Assembly: GCA_002633005.1 (NCBI GenBank)
Contig: NMRA01000697.1
Location: forward strand, 65,657-115,533
Source: Phoronis australis
Lineage: Eukaryota; Phoronida; Phoronidae
DNA: 49,877 bases
Direction: 5' to 3'
Made by a program: the position numbers and the translations under genes. Positions 10,001 through 22,000 of the stretch are shown one piece after another (positions within the stretch are counted from its first letter, which is position 1; each line of letters starts with the position of its first letter). Below the pieces are notes generated by a model. The model ran no database searches and was not told the origin of the DNA. It saw nothing but the letters and a program-made list of their open reading frames with translations.

Positions 10001-13000
10001 AGTTTAGAATAATACCACTTAACCGAGTTTTAGTTCAATTTAGAATTGCCTGAGAATGCTTAATATCAGTTACGTCAATTTTTGCAAAATAGTTTGCTCT
10101 GAACAAATTTCCATGATGAATCATCACACAAACAGCTGGCTGGTAATAATTTGGGCTGGGAACTTCACTTTTTGAGTGACCCATGTTCATTCAGTTAGAA
10201 TCCTGGGGAATGTAACAGACTTAATTTATCTAGGATTATTAAAAACTATAATTAAAGCAGAAATTACACTGAAACGGCCGTTTTCCACTTTATGATATTG
10301 CATACCAGAAATCTGTTTGCCTGAAATGCAATGTTTTGTTTTACTAGGTTCTGTCTCATCTTTGAATAAACAAAAGAAGAAGAAGAAGAAACATGATAAA
10401 CAACAAAGCTCTGCTGATGAAGGTAAGGTTCAGTTGTGTACAAAGGTTAGATCCAAACAGGCAGTTTGTACTGCTAGCAAGTTCATTTATAGGTCAGCAT
10501 AACACAAGGTCTTGCTAGTGTTTCTTGACTGTATCAGTATGTTCTCAAAGGTGGTTGTGGTTCGTAGAGTCTTAAATTAAGATCCTTGGCCTGGGAAAGT
10601 CCTTGACTTTAGTTCTGATGGGCTCTGGGGCCTGTTCTCTAATAGTGTTGGCTTCTGTCTTTCACTTTTGGGTAAAAATAACTGAACGATTGACGTAGTC
10701 TGTTTCACAAAAATCACATGACATTACATTGTTGGACTGTCTGGAGTTGGCAGGTGGGCAACTCCGGACAGTCAGAAAACCTGAAGTTTTTCATCTCGAT
10801 ATTGTACTTAAATGCAGCACCATTAAGATATGAGTAGCCTGAACAATTAAGACGTTTGATTTCATTTTTCGACCTTTTCATAGATGGAAATAGTACCAGT
10901 CATAATAGTGTGTCTAGCATGTACTCCCTGAAGCCCCTAAGTTGGCTTCACAATCACAATAGCATTTAGGAGCTTAGGCTTAAGCGTCATAAAATTTGTC
11001 TACATCTCGGAAGTCAAAAGACAGAAAATTAAGTAATCTGCATGAATAGGCAGAAGACTAATTTTTTTGAGTAAGGCAAAAGAAAAAAAATCATCTTTTG
11101 TCTATTTGTAATCAGATTTCTGATTTGGCTAAAGCAGTGTTTCCCTGGATTTCAAAAGGAGGGTGGTGGTGAATGGTCACAGGGAATACGGAGCCCAGTG
11201 CTGCAATGAAGTGTCATTGTGTGATCTCTATGTTTGAAGAATTTTGTGTCATTCTAATGTATTTCAATCACCAATTAAAGTTGCGTCAATTTTCGATTGC
11301 ACATCAGGGAAGCACTCCTTGCTAAAATAGAAGTTTTGACATTAAATTATGNGTGAAAAAGTTAACGGTGACCAAAAAAGTGGAGTTAGAATTCTTCCCC
11401 AAAGTCACCTTAATTCCCTTAACTAAGCTTCATCGAAGATATGTGTAGAAGTAGAAAGGACCACTGAAGAAAGTAAATGCTTTTTTAAGTGATAGTTTTA
11501 AGTGTTGAATGTATTTTGATGAGGTGAAAACTTAATCGGTGACCGGATTTGTCCTATCGCCCGATTTAAATACACGGGACGAAATTCGTACAGAAAGCGA
11601 TGGGAAGTATTGTAGCCCCTAACCAGCCAAGCGAGGGGCTACGTGTTGCCTAGGTTAATGTATACTCAGTGTCCTACTTCCAAGTCATTTCAGCTCCGCT
11701 TCGCGTTGCAGATAATTTGATAAAACAATGGAAAATATCGAGGGTATAACTTAACTTATCTGACAGTCATCAGTTGTTCTCTGTTCGTCATTGCACCAAT
11801 AGTGTAGCTACTAGTAACTAGAGTAGCTACCAACTGGCTGATTTGATATAACTTCTCCTAATTTTGGTAGAGTTTCTGCCTGACCAAGTCACTTGACTTT
11901 GGTAGACTGTGGAGTTCAATAAATAAGGAAATGTTCAATCAGAATTTTATGTGGTGCATTTAGTAATAATTGAGAGCATTTTGCACCTTCTTTGTGATTC
12001 TGAAAGAATTTGTGAGATAACACCAAGAATTTTGATGTAAATACATGTCAACGTTAACGTCTGCCGTGGCAGTTGGGGATCACTCCGACTAGTGGGCCAT
12101 AGGCAAACACAAAATGTTTGTTGTCATTATAGTACAAAATGAAATATGAAAAAACAATTTAGAACAATACCACTTAACGAAGTTTTAGCTCAATTTAGAA
12201 TTGCCCGAGAATGCTCATCGAAGACAAATAGTTAGTCAATTTTTGCAAAATAGTTTGCTCTGAACAAATTTCCATGATGAATCATCTTACAAACAGCTGG
12301 CTGGTAATAATTTGGGCTGGGAACTTCACTTTTGGAGTGACCCATGTTCATTCAGTTAGAATCCTGGGGAATGTAACAGACTTAATTTATCTAGGATTAT
12401 TAAAAACTATAATTAAAGCAGAAATTACACTGAAACGGCCATTTTCCACTTTATGATATTGCATACCAGAAATCTGTTTGCCTGAAATTCAATGTTTTGT
12501 TTTACTAGGTTCTGTCTCATCTTTGAATAAACAGAAGAAGAAGAAGAAGAAACATGATAAACAACAAAGTTCTGCTGATGAAGGTAAGGTTCAGTTGTGT
12601 ACAAAGGTTAGATCCAAACAGGCAGTTTGTACTGCTAGCAAGTTCATTTATAGGTCAGCATAACACAAGGTCTTGCTAGTGTTTCTTGACTGTATCAGTA
12701 TGTTCTCAAAGGTGGTTGTGGTTCGTAGAGTCTTAAATTAAGATCCTTGGCCTGGGAAAGTCCTTGACTTTAGTTCTGATGGGCTCTGGGGCCTGTTCTC
12801 TAATAGTGTTGGCTTCTGTCTTTCACTTTTGGGTAAAAATAACTGAACGATTGACGTAGTCTGTTTCACAAAAATCACATGACATTACATTGTTGGACTG
12901 TCTGGAGTTGGCAGGTGGGCAACTCCGGACAGTCAGAAAACCTGAAGTTTTTCATCTCGATATTGTACTTAAATGCAGCACCATTAAGATATGAGTAGCC

Positions 13001-16000
13001 TGAACAATTAAGACGTTTGATTTCATTTTTCGACCTTTTCATAGATGGAAATAGTACCAGTCATAATAGTGTGTCTAGCATGTACTCCCTGAAGCCCCTA
13101 AGTTGGCTTCACAATCACAATAGCATTTAGGAGCTTAGGCTTAAGCGTCATAAAATTTGTCTACATCTCGGAAGTCAAAAGACAGAAAATTAAGTAATCT
13201 GCATGAATAGGCAGAAGACTAATTTTTTTGAGTAAGGCAAAAGAAAAAAAATCATCTTTTGTCTATTTGTAATCAGATTTCTGATTTGGCTAAAGCAGTG
13301 TTTCCCTGGATTTCAAAAGGAGGGTGGTGGTGAATGGTCACAGGGAATACGGAGCCCAGTGCTGCAATGAAGTGTCATTGTGTGATCTCTATGTTTGAAG
13401 AATTTTGTGTCATTCTAATGTATTTCAATCACCAATTAAAGTTGCGTCAATTTTCGATTGCACATCAGGGAAGCACTCCTTGCTAAAATAGAAGTTTTGA
13501 CATTAAATTATGGGAACCATGTGCAGTTGTTGGTAGTGTCTCCGTCCAGTAGTGAAGAGGGCTCTACGCTTAGCATTATGTCAACTCACCAAATGGGACC
13601 TGGCAAAATTTCCAGGTGGCCAAGTGGGATCTGAAGCCAGCAAATCAAGCAAACCCTGTATGGGGGTTGCAAGACTAGGCTCGCGCTAGCCGCTTGCCAG
13701 CTCGCCATTGACAAATTCTGGCGATGGTAGAGCTAAGTCTATTCGCCAACTTAGCGAATGCTTTTGCAACTTGACAATAAAAATTAATTTCAGGAAGCCT
13801 ACTCGCATTTCGACTCAGTCAGCTTGAATGAAGTCTCGCCACAAACGACATTCTTTCTTGGATTCCTATACAGTGACCAACGTCTCTAGTTAAACTACAG
13901 ACGGTGGAGCTCCCATACGTGCTTTATACGCCGGAAGCTTTTTTGGTGCATTATGCCTCACACTGTTTAAAAAATCCAAGTCACGTTGTTATAAATACCT
14001 TTTGCGCATAGAATGTCACCTTAGGAGGCCGTCGATGTATTTAATTCCTTCCAACTTGATGGAATACTCTCGTTATCAAACTTTTTGTTTGAGCAGTCCC
14101 TCGTTTAGTTCCCAAAATCAGTAACTCGCCATTTTAACACTGTGTGCAGCAGGTGGTATAACGTCATATCCCCAAGTTGTAATGTATCTGTATCATACTT
14201 TAAATGATAAATAATGACGTGATCATCCTACATAAAATCTCCCCGTAACACAATCCCCCCCTTTATGGATGAACATGGGAATTTATATTCCAACTACACA
14301 TCATAATACTAAATATAGCGACTGAGGAAACCTGCCCCAACATAGCTCTCACCTTTAATGTATTCCACTCTGAAGCAACATGGTTTCAGGGACATGGCCC
14401 ACCTCATAAATCCCTCGGGGATTTTTGCCAGGTTGCCAAGCCAAATCTGAGGCCACATTAGCTGACTCAAGCTCTGAATTAAGAATTTTTCTTTGCCGCT
14501 CAAACCACATTGTCCTCTGACTCAACTACGGGTATTCTTGCCATGTGAATACCTGATATAAAATGTGAAACAGACGGGAGAACATTAACGCTGCAATTAG
14601 TTAGTGCAATACATGTTGCGATTATGATTCACTACTTTTTAAAGTAATTAGTCACAAGTTTGTCAATTCTTTCTCAGAGATTTTCCCAGTTGTGAAAGGG
14701 AGTGGTGAGTTATTCATGTCCAGAACATTTTACTGAAATTGCCTCGAATTTGCATTGAATAAGCCTTGAACTACTTACATTAGTCCTAGACTTGAGAAGT
14801 CAGAAATTTTTGTATGAATGGTGATGGCCATATTTAGTCAAAGTGACTAGATGACTATCAGGATGTGAAATTGGAAGTTTACATTAAGCCAATATAAATA
14901 CCCAGAATATTTAATAGTTTTCATTTCACGTGTCAATGTTTCTAACTACAATTGTCTATGTAGTACTATACTGTACTCGATGCTGTACAGAAGTTAGTAA
15001 AAGTTAGCTTGTGTGAAAATATTGTAACAACATTACTCTTTTGATGTCAATGTACAGTTGGACATCAAGTTATACCACTGCTAGAAATTCTGGCATTCTG
15101 CCATGTTTTACCGTTTGCTCTGTTTCTACTCATTGATGTATGTTTTACCGTTTGCTCTGTTTCTACTCATTGATGTAGGACCAATCTGAGAACATGTGTT
15201 ACTAGTATAGCATAGTTTTGAGGTTGGTTTTCCGTTACATATTTCTAGGCTCTATATCTTCTCCAACTGTAAAGGAGGAAATGAAAAAGAAAAAGAAACA
15301 TCACAGTTCTGCTGAGGCAGGTAAATATGAATTTTGCGTATAACTTTATTTCATATTTTTGTTATGTTTTTGAAAAACAGCCTGGTTGTATCACAGTTTT
15401 CAATAAGGTATTGCATGACCTCAAGACACCCGTTCACAAATGTGTCCTGTCAACTGTCTTACTATTACGTATCATAAGATTGATGTACAGAATTGCTCAT
15501 TTGTGGTCACCATGGGGGAACAGAACCTAACTACCACGTTTAGAAGGTTTTAATGTTATGAATACACATCTACTATCATATTTGAAGTCAAGTAATAGAT
15601 CAGAGTTGTGACTAGTATGCATTCGTGCATTGATTTAGGCAGTGGGTCAGACATTGATTTGCCTTCTTATTGGACAGCATGTGAACACAGTATGAGAACA
15701 TTTTTCACCCTAGCTGAGTACCAGTGTTATACTTTACATCATCAGTTTATTTGGTCTTATTGCAGACACGTCTGAATCGATCTCCTCTCCCCCCAAAAAG
15801 CGTGCCATTACAACAGAGTCTAGTGTAGAAGGTTGGTATCCACATGAGAATATGTTTACTGTTGCTGCGACTTTGTTTTCCTCTTAATTGCTAAAGTAGG
15901 AGTGCAGACCTTGCTCCTTTTTATTCATAGTTTGTGTCATAGGTTTTGTATGAGAATATTCTTTATTTATTGTTTGATTTTTAATGCTGAAAGTGGGAAA

Positions 16001-19000
16001 GAGAAATCTCAACTTGCAATTTTCTTTATAAACAATAGAGGAATTGTTGTTGTTGTAGTTAGTTACAAATCATCTTTGTTGCATGCTTGTGGGCCATTAT
16101 AAAATTTGAGTTATGTCTTCCTCCTCAAGATCACTGGTCACGTTGATTTTTAGGACGGGTCCGACTATTATTACAAATTGGTTTTTGTCAAGGCTTGGAA
16201 TTCTCTGCAGAAACACGAATTTACGCTTTTTTGTTGTTCTGTACGTGCATTTTTTATGTTTACCTGGAAAAAAAATCAGATTTGCAGCAAAATTTCTGCG
16301 GCAGATTTGTGTCTAACTGTGGCATTGCCGACAACATTCAGCTTGAAAAGCGGAAACTGCTCTTTATCTTTCGGAGAAATGTAAATCGTCATTGCTGGGG
16401 CATCTGGGATAGCGTGCTGTTCATCAATGGCGTCTTCATGTGGTATTAAATCGCAGTGACAAATAGAGCGATTTTGTGTACAAAAATGTGTGGAGCTTGG
16501 AGTAGACAGAATATTTCGTGGAAGATGTGGATGAAAGAATTGGCCGTTATGTTCGCAAACAACAAAAGTCAGGGTTTGCGCTCTACAAATTTTGGCAAAG
16601 GGACGATTCCTGCGTGTGTTGCCGAATCGCCTTGGAGGACCACCAGAAAACGGTGAAACACAAGACAGAAAACGTTATATTTTCAAGTTTGATTTTGGAA
16701 AATGTCTTTTATTCTGACTGACTCTAGTTTTGCAGTTCAAGAGAGAAGTAATCACATGACAGGTTCTGAATAATCTGCTTAGTCTAATCCATTGTTTACA
16801 AATTCTGCCAGCCTATTTTCAGGGTTCTGGTAGTTATTTCTTGTGTAAAATGAGACACATTGTTGGTTGTACATCAGCGTGGCCTATGAACAATTAACAC
16901 CTGCACTCACTGTTTCGAAACTGAAAAGTTTAGCCAACTTAGGCTTATGATTTTTTCCATGTTAACAGTTGGGGTATGAGCCACTGGTTTTCATTTTGGC
17001 TTTTTCCATGTTGTGAAGTTTTGGGGTTTTATAAGTGAAAAAAAGCTTTGTCAGTGATAGTTGAAAGAATATTATCAGTTGTTGTATTGTTGTATAAGAT
17101 GTGATTTTATAGACATCTAATGAATAATAAATGTTCACATTGAGATCTACACCTNTTAGTGGGTTTTGCCAATACAACAAAATTACAGGGCATCTTGCTC
17201 TAAAAGTGTTTATTTTCGATCTGTTGAGGTATGCTTGTTTAGATTGCAATGTGTATTTGGGGGCAGTGAAAAATCTTTTTGTGATGGGTCATTCCAAGCC
17301 CTGGTTTGTCTCTGCTTCAATATTGACCAAATTCCTCGATGGGTCTTGACGAAATAGTGTGTACGGGTCCTATGTATGAGAGCACAACTGACGTTTTGGT
17401 CCACTTATAAATAATTATGTTATACATAAATATGTTGCTTCTCATATACCATTTGGACCAATGTTCCATTACTCTGTGAAAACATCTCCATCAAAAAACT
17501 ACAAGCAATATACACAGATTATCCGAGACATTTGTCATCACTGAGGGCATAAATTTTCTTCAAAATGCTCTTACACTCCCTTGTGTCATATCTTGAAACT
17601 TTGCTGTAAAAACATTATTGAAAACTGTCTTTCCTGAGAAATTCTCCAAATGACAAGTTTTTCTACTGAATAGTTGACAATTGAATGAAAGGGTTGATTA
17701 CACACTGCTCTCTACCACAAAAGGTTGACAGCTGTATGGTCACTCCTCCCTTGTTGCAATTTTAGTGTTTTTTCATCTGCCCCAGTATCTACCAAGTTCT
17801 TTGACGGATCTTTTCCTATTGAGGCTTAGCTGGTGTTAATTTTTGGGCTGGTCCGACAACACTACTGCCTTCTAGTGGCACACTGGCATTCCATCCAACT
17901 TTTCTACATTCTATGATCGTCTCTGATTTGACCCATGTGTTTTGAAGAGAGCACAGCTGATGTTCATTTTCAGATGGATCTGAGTGCCGTAGAAATGTTT
18001 GAAAAAATGAGCACCCCTTATTTATCTGTCATGATGCACATGGTGGGCGCTTATCAGCACTCTGCACTTCTTTTAGTGTGTGATGTTGTCCGATGTTTCT
18101 TATTTTGTTATCAACACAATTGGTATTATTGCCCTAAGTCACAATAATTGCTAATCGTAACAAATTTTTGTATGCATTTTGTCAGTCGATTTTTTTTGTG
18201 TGTAATAAATTGTCCAAGTAATTTACCCCAGTCTCCACAGTCGTCTAGTGGCAATGCTGTGTACTTTTTGTTTACGAATTAGACTGGTATTTGTTCTGAC
18301 TAATTGCAGCATACAGCTCCAGGTAACTGTAGTCCTTGGCAAATATCTCATTATGTGTGTTTTTGCAAACAATTAAAAGGACCCACATGTTTGTATTTTC
18401 ACTGCAGAAAACAGTGGGTCTTCACCTCCAACTAAGAAGCAGAAAACGAAATCGAATGCTAATGGTGAGTATTATTTATGTATGTGTTAGTCACTAATAG
18501 TTAAGAAGCAATACCTCACATTCTATACACCTGTATCTGGACTTATATGCTTACTTGGGAGATCCTCAAGCAAAATTTCAAAATAGCATGTGAGTGAAAC
18601 TTGGAACTGTCTGTAACAAAACTATTGATGTTGATGTGTAGTCACCTTAATGTTAATAAGTGTTGCAAATAAACTTTGATTATTTAAATAAAAAGTACTA
18701 AAAGTGAGCAAAAGACTGAAAAACACCATGGTATTGCGGAGTGCATTTAAATGTGATGCCTACACATATGCGCCTATATGTGAAATGTTTTGGCAATTTT
18801 GTTTAAGTGCATTATGTAGGACATAGTCATACAGCTCATGTATATGTAGAACATAGATATACAGCACATGTATATGTAGGACATAGACATACAGTTCATG
18901 TATATGTAGGACATAGACATACAGCTCATGTATATGTAGGACATAGACATACAGCACATGTATATGTAGGACATAGACATACATCACATGTATATGTAGG

Positions 19001-22000
19001 ACATAGACATACAGTTCATGTATATGTAGGACATAGACATACAGCTCATGTATATGTAGGACATAGACATACAGCACATGTATATGTAGGACATAGACAT
19101 ACAGCACATGTATATGTAGGACATAGACATACAGCACATGTATATGTAGGACATAGACGTACAGCTCATGTATATGTAGGACATAGACATACAGCACATG
19201 TATGTGTAGGACATAGACATACAGCGTTAAATACATGTTTATGTAGCATATGCTGTTTGCAATTTCTAGTATTTGTGTTTTGTCTCTTAATTGTTTATTG
19301 ATTGGCTGTGATTAATGTTAGACATCCAAAATTCACCTTTGTGTGTTTTGTTTTGACCTCACCAGCTGAAGGGGCGTCCACCAATAATCTTGATTCAGTA
19401 ACATGGGGTGCAGAGGACGCTGACACATTATTGTCACGAATCAAAGAGGTGCTACCTGCACATGATGAGTTAAAGTTTTCTACTCGTGAGCAAAGATTAG
19501 ATTGGAAAGCCGTCGCTTTCGGACCTTACTCACCTGAAGATTGCAGGAATAAATGGTTGAAATTGTCATCCAAGGTATTTGAATTGGCAAATTGCCCTGT
19601 TTTAGGATTTCCAACCACCATAGGCTATGTGTTAATTAATGTCTGGACCATCGCCACACAAATAAAAAAAGTTCATGTTCAATTCAATGTGTCGTCTTAT
19701 CATTAGACATCATCAGGATCATATTTACAACAATTTAGGACAACAAGTGCCAACATACAGCTCAGGTAGCATCCATAAAGTGAAATGAGAGTTACAGGGA
19801 ATATAGTCAGTAGCTGGTCATCACCATAGTTGCAGAGTCACAGAGCTCTGCATGTTATTCAGAGAATCAGTGGCATGCTGGTTCTGAATGGCCAATGACT
19901 CTTTAATGTACAGTAACTCCTTATTAGGTTCTCTGCAGATAATACTAACAGAGTTGGCTTGGTGATTTTTGCTAACACAATGTAAATATGATCCTGATGA
20001 TATCTAATGAAAAGATGAAACGTTGAAGTGAACATGAACTTTATAATTTGTGCGGCAATCGTCCGGTTTTTAATCTTATTGTGGCCAAAAACTGATTTAA
20101 TTAATGTCTCCTTGTTGCAGAGGGGTCATTCTATGGGCATACGAGTGTTTGGACCGAATTCTTACGAGATAGAGGCTAGCACTGCTGTATCTTCTTAAAT
20201 CATTTTATTTTCACCATAAAACACTCCCTAGATTTTCAGAAGTGTTTGGATAAAACTTCTGAAGCTGGTTAATGTCTTTACTTGCTGTTTTAGATGGTGG
20301 TGGTACTTGACTTAAAAGGCGGCTTGCATATTTATTTGCACTGGACCATCCAGTGCCAAGTAAAGGCTTAAGAAATAGTTTCCTTTCAAGTCTACTTATT
20401 ATTGAGTGCTGTGAGGCCACAATTGCAGCCAGGTAATGCTGGACACAATGTGTTCTTCATCATTGGTCGTCCATTTCAGGTGCGGCATTATCGTACTCTG
20501 ACTGAGATATTTTTGGACGTGGTGAAGCTTGACAAGAAGGAGCTGGTAAGTTCAGCTAATGTATGACTGATGTTACGTTTTTACTTTTAGCAGATAGGAA
20601 ATGAAGCTTCTATGTCCTTCGGTCTTTTTGTGAAGTTTCAGTAATTTGTTAGAATGCAAGGTGTCAAGTTTCCTATTTTTTCTTACTTTCTGTGAACTTC
20701 CTATTTTTTCCTATTTTTCACTCATGGTGAGTCCAAATAAAGACGAACAATAAACCGTTGTTTCTCATAGCTGACATTAACTCAAAACATTGTGCTTAAA
20801 GGCGAAGGCAACCTTTTTCTATGTCATTTTGAGCTAAAATAAGGTTGGTTGGTTATCCTGGACATATTTTCCACTTAATTACAGCTTTTCGTAATTTTAT
20901 TAATTACTCGTCCACTACTGCGGAAGTGACGTTTTAGGAGGCAAGCATTTCGCGCCAATTTCTTTTCATATAGTCCGACTGTGAGAGCTGCCGAGTCAGT
21001 CATTGTTCTACCTCGGTTGTGTTAAGTTCCGTCGTTGTTCGCTTTCATTTACTAGTCAGTCAACATGCCACACTGTTGCTGCGTACCGGAATGTACTAAT
21101 TATCGGCTCACGCGCGCTTTGGGAGTACCTTTGCATCGCTTTCCGATGGATGACACACTTCGCCGTACTTGGCTCGTTCGTGTGAAGAACGCAGCGTTAC
21201 CCGTCCACGCAACGTACAAATCAGTGGAGAATTACCGTGTGTGTGGCAAGCACTTTCTGCCCTCCGGTTACGAAAGGGATTTGTACGCTGAACTGATGAA
21301 GGTCCCTGCGAAACAACGCCTGAAGAAGGATGCCATTCCGTCTGTGTTGATTCCCGGCAGTGCCCCGTCGCCACCCCCCCCGAGAAGTGTGTTTTTGAAG
21401 CGAGAAGCCTCGCGAGCTGTGGCCAGTGCAGTGACTGGAGCCAGTGGAGGCACTTCATCTACTGTCACCCNATGTAAGCAGTTTGGGTGCTCAGGTCACC
21501 ATCCAGTGGGAGTGTGTCGCGGGACACTCTGGCAAGTGGGACAGTTGTTCCTCTGTCGTGGTATGCCGGAGGTCCACTTAACCATGTCCAGTAGTGGCTT
21601 GGCCTCGTCGAAATCTGAACAGCACAAGCATTCCATTGAGGCAGTCATAACAACGCACACAGTGCATTTGCACCAAGATGTGTCACCACGTCTGTCCTCA
21701 GTAGCTGCCTCGTTTCTCTCAACAGCTGCCTGTGTCTGTGCGTACTCTGCCTCGTTATACTCGGGCTCAAACATGTACCCACCCACTGAATGTCCGTGAA
21801 AAAATTCCTCGTCACCACTGCTGTGAACAAGGTCTCCATCATTCACACTACTGTCACTGTGATACGGGTCACCGACACCAGCCATTTTCTGCTTACAACA
21901 CACTAAACAATCCCTAAATCCAACGTAGTTGAGTTCTCTACTAACCTATCTTGCCGCAGAATACTCGTCGATGGAAAGTGGTGGCCACAATTGTTGAAAA

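Larger units (their letters stand above)
7055..10347 (+). other. UBF intron 1, repeat-rich
   Basis: This intron contains related blocks at 7186-7290 and 8815-8915, a direct repeat pair (8538-8800 and 8930-9180), a retroposon-like tail near 8400-8525, and the start of the 2.1-kb tandem duplication (from 9219). I see no other gene. Confidence 0.6.
9219..13512 (+). repeat. 2.1-kb tandem duplication (9219-11351 and 11353-13512) joined at an N
   Basis: Both copies run from GTGAAAAAGTTAACGGTGAC to GACATTAAATTATG, and the only base between them is N at 11352. The first halves differ by scattered substitutions and a 25-bp indel near 11743-11768. From about 10410/12571 to the end (about 940 bp) I found no difference. 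Each copy carries one UBF Lys-rich exon (10348-10422 and 12509-12583). This is either a recent duplication or an unmerged allelic/contig overlap. Confidence 0.93.

Noticed and set aside
12274-12456. Plus-strand ORF inside duplication copy B
   Set aside because: Copy A has a frame-breaking difference at the same place and there are no splice sites or recognisable motif; it is intron.
16195-16721. Overlapping plus-strand ORFs suggesting a zinc-finger-like protein
   Set aside because: The frames overlap, the copy at 37754 is broken differently, and no domain could be confirmed; treated as repeat-derived.
18817-19224. CRISPR-like array
   Set aside because: The repeats are contiguous with no unique spacers, and the window is eukaryotic; this is a minisatellite.
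18760-19301. Long ORFs on both strands (158 and 164 codons) of decapeptide repeats
   Set aside because: They are a by-product of the 30-bp minisatellite: a period divisible by 3 without stops keeps several frames open. No splice or start context supports coding.
21496-21799. Extension of the THAP reading frame past the N to 21799
   Set aside because: This part overlaps the minus-strand P2RX7_C-like ORF, crosses an N and shows no domain; the minus strand carries the recognisable Cys motif.
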